Position numbers and translations under genes: made by a program | NCBI RefSeq assembly: GCF_022354825.1 | Contig: NZ_CP031168.1 | Span: 1,551,501 to 1,615,500, forward strand | Direction: 5' to 3' | Origin: Paenibacillus sp. H1-7 | GTDB taxonomy: Bacteria > Bacillota > Bacilli > Paenibacillales > NBRC-103111 | DNA length: 64,000 nucleotides | The notes under the pieces: generated by a model | The model's database searches: none | What the model saw: the letters and a program-made list of their open reading frames with translations, nothing else | What the model was told of the DNA's origin: nothing | Shown here: in pieces, positions 7,548 through 15,483 of the stretch | Layout of the letters: each line of letters begins with the position of its first letter | How positions within the stretch are numbered: position 1 is the stretch's first letter

Positions 7548-8188
7548 CTGTAACGCTGAAAAACCGTCTTACAGCACGCGAGAAACGCCTGCGCCATACT
7601 GTAAGACGGAAAAACCGCGTTACAGCGCGGCATGAAGCACGTTCAGGCGCCCCTGCAGCACTGTAACACTGAAAAACCGTCTTACAGCACGCGAGAAACG
7701 CCTGCGCCATGCTGTAAGACGGAAAAACCGCGTTACAGCGCGGCATGAAGCACGTTCAGGCGCCCCTGCAGCACTGTAACGCTGAAAAACCGTCTTACAG
7801 CACGCGAGAAACGCCTGCGGCCATGCTGTAAGACGGAAAAACCGCGTTACAGAGCGGCATGAAGCACGTTCAGGCGCCCCTGCAGCTTAACGCAGAAAAA
7901 CCGTCTTACAGCACGCGAGAAACGCCTAGGGCATGCTGTAAGACGGAAAAACCGCGTTACAGCGCGGCATGAAGCACGTTCAGGCGCCCCAGCTCAGCTG
8001 TAACGCTGAAAAACCGTCTTACAGCACGCGAGAAGCGCCTGCGCCATGCTGTAAGCCGGAAAAACCGCGTTACAGCGTGACATGAAGCACGTTCAGGTGC
8101 CCCAGCAGCACTGTAACGCTGAAAAACCGTCTTACAGCACGCGAGAAGCGCCTGCGCCATGCTGTAAGACGGAAAAACCGCGTTACAG
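7548..8188 (+). repeat. Palindromic repeat array A1, about six units of 110-115 bp
   Basis: About six head-to-tail units fill the gap between the DUF1501 gene and thpR. Each unit holds two related palindromes: GTAACGCTG, AAAAA, CCGTCTTAC and GTAAGACGG, AAAAA, CCGCGTTAC, separated by a stretch with GCACGCGAGAAACGCCTGC and followed by a CATGAAGCACGTTCAGG spacer. Second palindromes end near 7620, 7735, 7850, 7963, 8073 and 8188. The spacers repeat as well, so this is not CRISPR. Short open frames on both strands here are products of the repetition. The same core recurs in reverse orientation at 26972-27945. Confidence 0.9.
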
Positions 8189-8224
8189 CGCGGCTCTATG
8201 CGCGACCCACCACGCCGCTCCGCA

Positions 8225-8797
8225 TTATCCCCCGAGCACGAAGGTGTCCAAGGCCTCGTACATAGGCTGGCGCCCCAAGTGAGTGCGGTACAAGATCACA
8301 TGCTCCGCCATCCACTCGGAGGGAGTGGATAACGCATCTGCAGCGGCGTTCCGGAGCTCAGCCTCCGGGAACGCCGCTTCGCCTTTATATTTCCGCGCCA
8401 TCGTAATATGCGGGCGAAACGGCCTGTCCTCCGGGGCAAAGCCGAGCGGGGCCACCGCCGTTTCTACTTTGGCATGCAAGGCGGCCAAAGCATTCATATC
8501 TCCGCGGACGCCCATCCACAAAATGCTCGGAGAAGACGGTCTTCCGAACGTCCCCAGCTCATTCAAACCTAGAGAAAATGGCTGGCTGCCAGCCGTGATT
8601 TCTCTTAGCTTTTCCCTGACTCGCTTGGCTGTTACCGGATCGGTGTCACCCAGAAATTTCAAAGTTAAATGCAGGTCGTGCGGATGCACCCATTTGCTGA
8701 AAGGCAGGGCCGACTGGAGAGTATTTCCCAGCTGCTGCAGTGCCGTCCGCTGCGCTCCTCCGACCGGAATGGCGATAAAAAGACGGTCTGTGCTCAT
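8225..8797 (-). CDS. thpR: RNA 2',3'-cyclic phosphodiesterase (2H family)
   Basis: The 190-residue protein belongs to the 2H phosphoesterase family and carries both catalytic H-x-T/S-x motifs: HLTL at residues 43-46 and HITM at 130-133. Such enzymes hydrolyse 2',3'-cyclic phosphate ends of RNA; the older LigT name came from in-vitro ligase activity. The ATG at 8797 has AGGAGG a few bases upstream. It is transcribed toward the repeat array, divergently from serC. The gene seems to be alone in its unit. Confidence 0.9.
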   Translation of the reverse strand: MSTDRLFIAIPVGGAQRTALQQLGNTLQSALPFSKWVHPHDLHLTLKFLGDTDPVTAKRVREKLREITAGSQPFSLGLNELGTFGRPSSPSILWMGVRGDMNALAALHAKVETAVAPLGFAPEDRPFRPHITMARKYKGEAAFPEAELRNAAADALSTPSEWMAEHVILYRTHLGRQPMYEALDTFVLGG

Positions 8798-8889
8798 AAG
8801 CCAAACCTCCTGTCGAATTGTCTTACTGGATAAGGTATCCGGCAGCTTGTGAAATATGTATCAATGATGTGAAGAATACGCATTTCTAC

Positions 8890-8919
8890 TTGATGGATAG
8901 GGACAAACTTTGCTATCAT
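8890..8919 (+). promoter_or_regulatory. Candidate promoter of serC
   Basis: TTGATG (8890-8895) and TATCAT (8914-8919) are 18 bp apart, about 55 bases before the serC start. It is a reasonable sigma-A match, not tested. Confidence 0.5.
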
Positions 8920-8973
8920 AGCCATATCATATCAAAAGATGCTGATGCTAAAAACAAGGTGAAGGTGGAAACC

Positions 8974-10062
8974 ATGACAAAACGCGCGTACAATTTTAAC
9001 CCGGGTCCGGCGGCGCTTCCATTGGAAGTTCTCCAGCAGGCTCAAGAAACATTTGTGGAATATAACGGAATCGGTATGTCCCTGATGGAAATTTCCCATC
9101 GCAGCAAAGAGTACGAGGCTATCAACTCGGAAACGCAAAGCCTGCTGCTCGAGCTGTTGGGGTTGGAATCCGGTTACCAGGTGTTGTTCTTGGGCGGTGG
9201 CGCCAGCACGCAATTCGCTACCATTCCTTTGAATTTCTTGAAGCCGGGTAAAGTCGGCAGCTACATCATCACCGGAAGCTTTTCCGAGAAGGCTTATGAA
9301 GAAGGTAAAGTGGTCGGAGAAGCCGTTATCGCGGCATCCAATAAAGAGGGCAAGTGGAGAAGCCTGCCGAAGCAGGAAGACCTCCAAATCGACCCGAACG
9401 CTGCTTATGTGCATATGACTACGAACAATACGATCGAAGGCTCGCAGTTCTCTTACATTCCGGAAACGGGCAATATTCCGCTGATCGGCGATATGACGAG
9501 CGGCATCCTGAGCCGTCCGATCGACATGAAGAAATATGCAATGGCTTATGCAGGCGCACAAAAAAATCTGGGTCCTGCAGGCGTTACGGTAGCCGTAATT
9601 CGCGACGATTTGCTGGCGGAAGAGCCTAAGCACATCCCGACGATGCTGCGCTACACTACGCATGCGAAGAACAGCTCCCTGTACAACACACCTCCGGTAC
9701 ACTCGATCTACATGATGAACCTGGTTCTGAAATGGGTCAAGAACAACGGCGGCGTTGCAGCAATGGAGAAAAGCAACATCGAGAAAAGTAAGCTCGTTTA
9801 CGATGTAATCGATGCAAGCGGCGGCTTCTACAACGGAAATATCGACAAGGACAGCCGTTCCATCATGAACATTACGTTCCGTTTGCCTAGCGAAGAGCTG
9901 GAGAAGAAATTCGTTAAAGAATCGGAGCAAAACAACTTTGTCGGCTTGGCCGGTCACCGCAGCGTAGGCGGCATCCGCGCTTCCGCGTACAACACAGTAC
10001 CTTATGAAGCTTGCAAAGCATTGGCCGAGTTCATGGTCGATTTCCAACAACGCAACGGATAA
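8974..10062 (+). CDS. serC: Phosphoserine aminotransferase
   Basis: This PLP enzyme converts 3-phosphohydroxypyruvate and glutamate to phosphoserine in serine synthesis and also acts in vitamin B6 synthesis in some bacteria. The start MTKRAYNFNPGPAALP is the family N-terminus, MEISHRSKEY and FLGGGASTQFA are family motifs, and the PLP lysine lies in YAGAQKNLGPAGV. The C-terminus has GHRSVGGIRASAYN. ATG at 8974 gives 362 residues, matching the family; the longer frame upstream lacks family sequence. The ribosome binding site is AAGGTGG. Monocistronic, with its own promoter and terminator. Confidence 0.96.
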   Translation: MTKRAYNFNPGPAALPLEVLQQAQETFVEYNGIGMSLMEISHRSKEYEAINSETQSLLLELLGLESGYQVLFLGGGASTQFATIPLNFLKPGKVGSYIITGSFSEKAYEEGKVVGEAVIAASNKEGKWRSLPKQEDLQIDPNAAYVHMTTNNTIEGSQFSYIPETGNIPLIGDMTSGILSRPIDMKKYAMAYAGAQKNLGPAGVTVAVIRDDLLAEEPKHIPTMLRYTTHAKNSSLYNTPPVHSIYMMNLVLKWVKNNGGVAAMEKSNIEKSKLVYDVIDASGGFYNGNIDKDSRSIMNITFRLPSEELEKKFVKESEQNNFVGLAGHRSVGGIRASAYNTVPYEACKALAEFMVDFQQRNG

Positions 10063-10073
10063 TACGTTTCACA

Positions 10074-10110
10074 GGGCAGTCCTCCCCGCAAAAGAGGGCT
10101 GTCTTTTTTT
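10074..10110 (+). terminator. Terminator of serC
   Basis: GGCAGTCCTC pairs with GAGGGCTGTC (two G-U pairs) around a CCCGCAAAA loop and is followed by seven T. It lies just after the serC stop. Confidence 0.8.
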
Positions 10111-10159
10111 GCCCTAATGTTGCCGGGGGTGACGAACCTTGGAGGCCTGTCTTCTCCGG

Positions 10160-10207
10160 AAAAAATAAAAAATATGAGCACCGTCCTACTTACGGCACTC
10201 ATATTTT
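10160..10207 (-). terminator. Terminator of the OmpR-type regulator gene (minus strand)
   Basis: AAATATGAG (10170-10178) and CTCATATTT (10198-10206) pair, with an inner CCGT/ACGG stem. On the minus strand the hairpin runs into a T-rich tract, 15 bases after the regulator stop at 10223. Confidence 0.75.
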
Positions 10208-10222
10208 ATCGAAAGGTTCGGA

Positions 10223-10936
10223 TTAAGCAAGAGATTCCTTCATCACAGGCTCGGTCAGCTTATAGCCGACGTTGCGGATGGTTACAATATATTCCGGATT
10301 GCGTGCGTTGTGCTCAATCTTATCGCGCAAGTGGCTGATATGAACATCGACGATGCGCGTATCTCCAAGGAAATGATAATCCCATACGCCGTGAAGAAGC
10401 TGTTGACGGCTTAACACTTTGCCTCGATGCTTGCACAAGAACAGCAGCAGGTCGAATTCCTTCGGAGTCAGCTCGATCGCTTCCCCGCGGATCGTCACTT
10501 CACGCTGGTCCGGCTGAATCTCGATTTGGCCGATAGTCAGAGGAACATTCTCTGCGCTGGAAGGCAGCGTTTGAATGCGGCGCAAAATAGCTTGAATCCG
10601 GGAGATAAGCTCTTGCGGACTGAAAGGCTTGGTCATATAATCGTCGGCTCCGTTGTCGAGGCCGGCGATCTTATCGGACAAGTCCTGCATTGCTGTCAGC
10701 ATAATAATAGGTACTAGATTGTTTTGGCTGCGCAGCTTTCTGCACACTTGAATTCCGTCCATTTTGGGCAGCATCAGGTCTAGCACGATGACATCAGGGC
10801 GAAAATGTTGAATAGCCTGGAAAACCGCTTCGCCGTCATATACGCAATGTACCTCGAAGCCTACCAGCTTCAGGTTAAACTCTATCAGCATCGAAATGGA
10901 AGGTTCGTCGTCAACAACAAGAATTTTCTTCTTCAT
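10223..10936 (-). CDS. OmpR/PhoP-type response regulator, orphan
   Basis: The 237-residue protein has a receiver domain (residues 1-120: DDE acidic cluster, phospho-acceptor Asp in VIVLDLMLPKMDG, Lys in YMTKPF) and a winged-helix DNA-binding domain (about 135-232: ELTPKEFDLLLFLCKHRGKVLSRQQLLHGVW and DVHISHLRDKIE). ATG at 10936 is preferred over the upstream frame because AGGAG precedes it. No histidine kinase lies beside it, so the partner is unknown. The protein resembles PhoP/WalR-type regulators, but the regulon cannot be named from sequence. Confidence 0.92.
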   Translation of the reverse strand: MKKKILVVDDEPSISMLIEFNLKLVGFEVHCVYDGEAVFQAIQHFRPDVIVLDLMLPKMDGIQVCRKLRSQNNLVPIIMLTAMQDLSDKIAGLDNGADDYMTKPFSPQELISRIQAILRRIQTLPSSAENVPLTIGQIEIQPDQREVTIRGEAIELTPKEFDLLLFLCKHRGKVLSRQQLLHGVWDYHFLGDTRIVDVHISHLRDKIEHNARNPEYIVTIRNVGYKLTEPVMKESLA

Positions 10937-11087
10937 CGCTCGAATCTCCTTTTGTGTTAGCACGTGATATACTTATTATGACAAGGCTCTATCATCCGCA
11001 TATTAAGAAAAGGTAAAACGAGTGTAAAATTATCGGTGCGGAAAACATTGTAATGTATTGTAAAATTTAAAGAGGTGACCTATCAAC

Positions 11088-11552
11088 ATGGCGTTTCATA
11101 TCGTATTGGTAGAGCCGGAAATTCCGGCCAATACAGGCAACATTTCAAGAACATGCGCAGCGACAGGCACGGTGCTGCACCTCGTGAGGCCGCTTGGCTT
11201 CGATACGGACGACAAAACTCTAAAAAGAGCGGGGCTCGATTATTGGCATTCCGTGACCATCGAATATCACGATTCGTTTCAGGAAGTGAAGGACAAATAT
11301 AAGGACGGCCGTTTCTTTTTTGCAACGACAAAAGCGGAAAAAGTTTACACTGAGTTTACATTCCGGGACGGGGATTTTTTCGTATTCGGCAAAGAGACCA
11401 AGGGGCTGGATCCTGAAATATTGGCCGCCCACCCTGGCCAGCTCATGCGCATGCCGATGACGAATACGGTGAGGTCGTTGAACCTTTCGAACTCCGCTGC
11501 GGTGATTTTATACGAAGGGTTAAGACAAACCGGCTTTCCGAATCTTTCCTAA
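11088..11552 (+). CDS. trmL: tRNA (cytidine/uridine-34-2'-O)-methyltransferase
   Basis: A 154-residue SPOUT-fold methyltransferase that 2'-O-methylates the wobble base of certain leucine tRNAs. The N-terminus IVLVEPEIPANTGNISRTCAA is diagnostic, with FGKETKGLD and MPMTNTVRSLNLSNSAAVILYE forming the knotted S-adenosylmethionine site near the C-terminus. Start at the ATG preceded by AGAGGTGA. It is a single gene between two regulators. Confidence 0.95.
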   Translation: MAFHIVLVEPEIPANTGNISRTCAATGTVLHLVRPLGFDTDDKTLKRAGLDYWHSVTIEYHDSFQEVKDKYKDGRFFFATTKAEKVYTEFTFRDGDFFVFGKETKGLDPEILAAHPGQLMRMPMTNTVRSLNLSNSAAVILYEGLRQTGFPNLS

Positions 11553-11701
11553 TTGTTAAATCATAACAAATCGTATGGGTATGGCAGGAATTTTAACACA
11601 TGTAACGAATAGGTATAAAGACAGGCTGCAGATACGGTAGTTTTTCCCGGCGGCTTGCGTGATACTGTTCTTTTTTGGGTGGAAAGAGAGGTGAATTAAT
11701 A

Positions 11702-11956
11702 ATGAAGCCAGCAGGTGTAGTAAGAAAAGTCGATCAATTGGGCCGTATCGTGCTTCCGAAATCGCTGCGCAAACGTTATCAGATGAATGAAGGGGACCCT
11801 GTTGAAATATTAGTGAGCGGAGATCACATCATTTTGGAAAGATACCGTCCTCGGTGCGTATTTTGCAGCTCGATGGAGCAGGTAAGCGAATTCAAAGAAC
11901 GTCATATTTGCGCTGAATGCTTGGGCGAGATGAACAGCTTGAAGCAAAAAGCATAG
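11702..11956 (+). CDS. AbrB-family transition-state regulator with a four-cysteine C-terminus
   Basis: Residues 1-50 (MKPAGVVRKVDQLGRIVLPKSLRKRYQ onward) match the AbrB swapped-hairpin DNA-binding domain, which in Bacillales represses genes for post-exponential growth. The tail differs from B. subtilis AbrB: it holds CVFC and, about 17 residues later, CAEC, a likely zinc-binding pair of CxxC motifs. ATG at 11702 follows GAGAGGTGA; 84 residues result. It is monocistronic, with a strong terminator. Confidence 0.88.
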   Translation: MKPAGVVRKVDQLGRIVLPKSLRKRYQMNEGDPVEILVSGDHIILERYRPRCVFCSSMEQVSEFKERHICAECLGEMNSLKQKA

Positions 11957-11992
11957 CATAGAGCGTACAGTATAACTTGGTATAAAAAGCAG

Positions 11993-12040
11993 AAAGCATC
12001 ACGTGGTTCTCCTGTCGGGAGAGACGTGATGCTTTTTTTT
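11993..12040 (+). terminator. Terminator of the AbrB-like gene
   Basis: AAAGCATCACGT (11993-12004) pairs with ACGTGATGCTTT, with a TCTCC/GGGAGA inner stem, followed by eight T. Confidence 0.9.
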
Positions 12041-12117
12041 ACCACAATAGAAAGGACCTCGATAGAGGTTTCTCATCTTGAGTATTTAGTAAGGCCGAAG
12101 AAGAGGCGAGCCCATTC

Positions 12118-12216
12118 CTACAGACCTTTTGTCTTGTCATCGTTATATGATGCAGTTAACATCGCTACGATAAACAGAAGAAACACTAAATTGATAATCC
12201 AAAATGCTGCTGACAT
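12118..12216 (-). CDS. Small single-span membrane protein (32 residues), hypothetical
   Basis: The frame reads MSAAFWIINLVFLLFIVAML, then TASYNDDKTKGL and a stop: one strongly hydrophobic segment with a polar charged tail. AGGGGG lies 8 bases before the ATG on the minus strand, a good ribosome binding site. It sits 69 bases downstream of the phosphodiester glycosidase gene on the same strand. No family was recognised. The clean RBS and typical membrane segment support expression, but length alone is weak evidence. Confidence 0.5.
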   Translation of the reverse strand: MSAAFWIINLVFLLFIVAMLTASYNDDKTKGL

Positions 12217-12284
12217 TTGCCGCACCCCCTGCCCCTTATTATAACCAATGATTGCCCAAAAAAATGTTACTGAATTGTGAACAT

Positions 12285-13361
12285 TTATTTAAAAAACAAG
12301 AAATGCGTCGGCAAAGGCCGCAATCTTCCGTCCGAAGGACGATTAATGATTTGCCCTTCGTAAATCAGGCTGGAGGAGCCGCCTCCGTCCAAATTATAGG
12401 CGTCCTTCACGCCAAGCTGCACAAGCTTCTCCTGCAGCTCGGCCAGCGTCGCTCCGGAATTGCCCCGCTCGTCGTAGCCGTCGGTAACAAGGAACAGCAG
12501 CTGATCGTTCTTAAAGTTGCCGACGACGGTACGCGGCGCTCGTGCAGGCGAGGTTTGCCATTGCGGCGGAATCGCCTGTTTCTTGCCGTTTTGCAGCAAT
12601 ACAGGAACGAACGTGGCACCAAACGCCGGCTTGAGCTTGTCCAAGTCCTCCTGCCGCGAAAATCGTCCGCCGATCAGCTTCTGGTCGGTGCTTAAGCCGA
12701 TGAAGGCCAAATCCTCGAAGGTCGGCTCGAAGCCGTATACGTATTTGCTGTTGTATACGGTCGTGCTCAGCGGGAACCGCTTGCCCGTCTTGTTATCATC
12801 GGCAAAACCGCCTGCGTTGATACCGGCGACCGCTCCGTAGCGTCTTGCGGCATCCAGCGTTGTCTCGCTGCCGCCTACCGCGTCTTTGCCGAGCACCATC
12901 TTCATCGCTTTGTCCGACTTCATATTAACCTTAAGCGCGTAGCCTTTATAGTTGGCATCACTGAAATTGTACAGCTTTAAATCGATATTGCCGCTGTTCG
13001 TTTGACGGGCAATCTTCCCTCCCAGCTTCGTGCTGATCCGAGAGTCGAAGATCGCATTCGGCTTGGTGGAAGCCGCATCCGCCGTTGCCACCATGGCTGT
13101 CATATCGGAGGCGCTTTGCTCGTACAGCTGGAAAAAGCGCTCGATCGTCGATTTCGTCTGTGCCGCGTCCACTTTGGCTTTGTCGAGCTGCTGCTCGGAC
13201 TTTTGCAGCTCCGCCTGGATGGAAAATTCCGTTTTGGCGAGCCGTTTCACTTCCGGCAGCTGAACAGTTGGGGGAGAAAGCAGTAAATAGATCATGAGTC
13301 CGATAAATGGCGCACAGGCAAGAAGCAAAGTACGGTTGATAAGTTGTATACGATTTGTCAT
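12285..13361 (-). CDS. Phosphodiester glycosidase family protein (DUF2233/NAGPA domain)
   Basis: The 358-residue protein begins with a membrane anchor (about residues 12-30, LLLACAPFIGLMIYLLLSPP), followed by a coiled-coil region to about 75 and the DUF2233 domain. Typical motifs are AGINAGGF, RAPRTVVGNF and the near-terminal NLDGGGSSSLIYEG. The family includes the mammalian enzyme that uncovers mannose 6-phosphate; bacterial members are thought to act on cell-surface phosphodiester-linked sugars. The domain should lie outside the membrane. It is in the same direction as the coiled-coil and YesN genes upstream, 24 bases apart, so it may be the third gene of that unit. Confidence 0.88.
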   Translation of the reverse strand: MTNRIQLINRTLLLACAPFIGLMIYLLLSPPTVQLPEVKRLAKTEFSIQAELQKSEQQLDKAKVDAAQTKSTIERFFQLYEQSASDMTAMVATADAASTKPNAIFDSRISTKLGGKIARQTNSGNIDLKLYNFSDANYKGYALKVNMKSDKAMKMVLGKDAVGGSETTLDAARRYGAVAGINAGGFADDNKTGKRFPLSTTVYNSKYVYGFEPTFEDLAFIGLSTDQKLIGGRFSRQEDLDKLKPAFGATFVPVLLQNGKKQAIPPQWQTSPARAPRTVVGNFKNDQLLFLVTDGYDERGNSGATLAELQEKLVQLGVKDAYNLDGGGSSSLIYEGQIINRPSDGRLRPLPTHFLFFK

Positions 13362-13385
13362 GTCGATATCTTCCTTATAAAGCTG

Positions 13386-13820
13386 TTATTGCAGTACATC
13401 CAGGTTTTTCTTCAGCTCGTCCAGCTTCTTCTTCACTTCGTTAAGCTGGGTGTACAGCTGGTTGCTGTTGTCGGTTTTGCTGTTCGCACTATCCTTAGTA
13501 AAAGCGAGCAGCTCGTTCAGAGAATCGATCTTTCCTTGCATTTTGGATAAATCGGCACTTACGCTTTCCTTGAGCTGCCCAATCTGCTTCTGATAATCCT
13601 CCTGCACGGCCTGCAGCTGCACCTCGGTCTGCTGAGCGATTTCAGCAGCGATTTGCTGGCGCAAGTAATCCGTGTACATTTTGGCGCCAAGCACTCCCAT
13701 AGCTATAAGCAAGGTCCAGCCCATAAACAAGAAGAGATAGATTCGCTTTCTTCCTCTCATAGGCTTGGCGTTTCGCACCAAGGGCTGCTCGTAAACGGCA
13801 GGTTCAATGGGCGTGTTCAT
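13386..13820 (-). CDS. Coiled-coil membrane protein of unknown function
   Basis: The 144-residue protein has a basic segment (MRGRKR), one membrane span (about residues 28-46, YLFLFMGWTLLIAMGVLGA) and then a long heptad-rich coiled coil (residues 50-144, many Gln, Glu, Lys and Leu), probably outside the cell. The start ATG overlaps the stop of the upstream yesN-type gene as ATGA, so it is translationally coupled to it. It lies directly before the phosphodiester glycosidase, which also has a membrane anchor and coiled coil; the two may interact. No known family is recognised. Confidence 0.8.
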   Translation of the reverse strand: MNTPIEPAVYEQPLVRNAKPMRGRKRIYLFLFMGWTLLIAMGVLGAKMYTDYLRQQIAAEIAQQTEVQLQAVQEDYQKQIGQLKESVSADLSKMQGKIDSLNELLAFTKDSANSKTDNSNQLYTQLNEVKKKLDELKKNLDVLQ

Positions 13821-15433
13821 GGTTGATTCACCTTCCTGTATTTGTTCGGTGAGAGGCCAACCATCTTTTTAAACACTTTGCTGAAATATTTCTCATCGTC
13901 ATACCCGACCATGCCGGCGACCTGAGCGATCCGCAGATTCGGATTCAACAGCAGCAGCTTCGCCTTCTCCACACGAATATCGCTTAAATAATCGGATAAG
14001 TTGACTTTAAACTCTTGTTTAAACTTACGGGAAATATATTCACGGCTTAAATAGAAATGATTGGCAATCTCTTGAAGCGTAATATCCTGATGATAATGGT
14101 TTTGAATATACTTTGCAATCTCATAAATGACATTGTTATCCTGGTGCTGATGCTTCAGCAAATGCTTGGATAGCTCCGTCAAGCCCTCTGTTAGCTCCTT
14201 TTGCCATTGGTTAATGGATAAGGAACCGCCATCGTCCGAAGGGATGGCCAGCGGGGAAGAGGCGTTCAAGAGCGATTTCAGCTCCGGCTGCCGATCCCCG
14301 AACCAGTCGACGAGCCAGCGGTTGCGGACGACATGGTATTCGTTCCACCACAGCTCGAGCTGCTCCGGCGTGATGATCTCCAAGGTACGAACCGCATTGA
14401 TCCAGCCTTCGGCCGCTTTGGCTATTTGCTCCGGGCTGCCGCTTTGGACAGCGAGTCGGATTTGTTCTGCATAATCGGAAAAAGAGAGCATTGGCTGTAC
14501 AGCGGGAGGCGTGTTGGCCGTCTGATATATCTGCTTGTCTTTGGCGAGCAGGTTTCGGCGCCTTAGCGCCGACTTCGCTTCCTTGTAAGCGGCGGGAAGG
14601 CCGGCAGGAAACGGCCTGGTATCGCTCAGCCCGATGTCGAAGCTGGCGCGGAGCGCCGCCGCCAATCCGCGCTGAATCTCCCGCAGAACGGTAAGGGGCT
14701 CCGAAGCACCGTATAGCAAGATGAGGATTTCACCCTCGGTGTTCATATAACGGAAAGCGACGCCGCTGCGGGTCCCGCGCAATATCTCATTACATATGTT
14801 CGTTATGGAGAAGAACAATAGGTCCGAATTGGCTTCGAACTTTTGCTTCAGCTCCTTGTTCATCGTATCCATGCTGATGACGGCCAGCCGGCATTGGTTC
14901 ATGCTGCGGTCCATGCCGAATTCCTGGGCTAACGCCAGGGCGGATTGCTCGTAGGCTGACGGCTCGGTCACCAGATTGGATAAAATCTTCTCCCAATACA
15001 CCGGACGAATTTGATTCATCTCAATATTGCTCTGCAATTGGCGATTCCGCTCGTTTTCCTCGCGATGCCACGCTTCTATGGCCTTTTCGACCGCATCGTG
15101 AAGCTGATCCGCATCGATGGGTTTCAATATGTAGTCAACGCCGCCGTGCTTGACTGTATGACGAAGCAGCTGGAAATCGTCGTGGCCGCTGATGACGATC
15201 GTTTTGCCGCAGGCGTAATGCCGATCCAGCCATTCCAACAGCTCCGGACCGCTTTTGACGGGCATCATCATGTCGGTAAAAATAATCTGGGGCCGGTGCT
15301 CCGTGATGAGAGCGATCGCTTCTTCTCCGTCCTGCGCCTCCAATATCGTATCTATATGGAAATGCTGCCAATCGACGAGCAGCTTGACGGCCTCGCGGAC
15401 GTGCTTCTCATCGTCAACTATGATGGCTTTCAT
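13817..15433 (-). CDS. YesN-type response regulator (receiver plus AraC DNA-binding domain)
   Basis: Residues 1-120 are a receiver domain (IIVDDEKHV; Asp in IIFTDMMMPVKSGPE; Lys in YILKPI). A central region of about 280 residues has no clear motif. Residues 430-538 form an AraC-type double helix-turn-helix (DITLQEIANHFYLSREYISRKFKQE and RIAQVAGMVGYDDEKYFSKVFKK). Such proteins control neighbouring sugar-uptake genes in Paenibacillus. The histidine kinase gene lies 50 bases upstream on the same strand and the ABC transporter is divergent, the classic layout for a kinase-regulator pair controlling a sugar transporter. Confidence 0.94.
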   Translation of the reverse strand: MKAIIVDDEKHVREAVKLLVDWQHFHIDTILEAQDGEEAIALITEHRPQIIFTDMMMPVKSGPELLEWLDRHYACGKTIVISGHDDFQLLRHTVKHGGVDYILKPIDADQLHDAVEKAIEAWHREENERNRQLQSNIEMNQIRPVYWEKILSNLVTEPSAYEQSALALAQEFGMDRSMNQCRLAVISMDTMNKELKQKFEANSDLLFFSITNICNEILRGTRSGVAFRYMNTEGEILILLYGASEPLTVLREIQRGLAAALRASFDIGLSDTRPFPAGLPAAYKEAKSALRRRNLLAKDKQIYQTANTPPAVQPMLSFSDYAEQIRLAVQSGSPEQIAKAAEGWINAVRTLEIITPEQLELWWNEYHVVRNRWLVDWFGDRQPELKSLLNASSPLAIPSDDGGSLSINQWQKELTEGLTELSKHLLKHQHQDNNVIYEIAKYIQNHYHQDITLQEIANHFYLSREYISRKFKQEFKVNLSDYLSDIRVEKAKLLLLNPNLRIAQVAGMVGYDDEKYFSKVFKKMVGLSPNKYRKVNQP

Positions 15434-15483
15434 GAAGTTTCTCTTCCTTTGTCAGCAATTGTGTATAAAATGATGCGTAATTC

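Noticed and set aside
7548..8188. CRISPR array
   Set aside because: Units are over 100 bp, the sequences between palindromes repeat as well and no cas gene is near.
7483..8282. Short open frames within repeat array A1
   Set aside because: They are created by the repetition, encode each other's repeats and have no start signals of their own.
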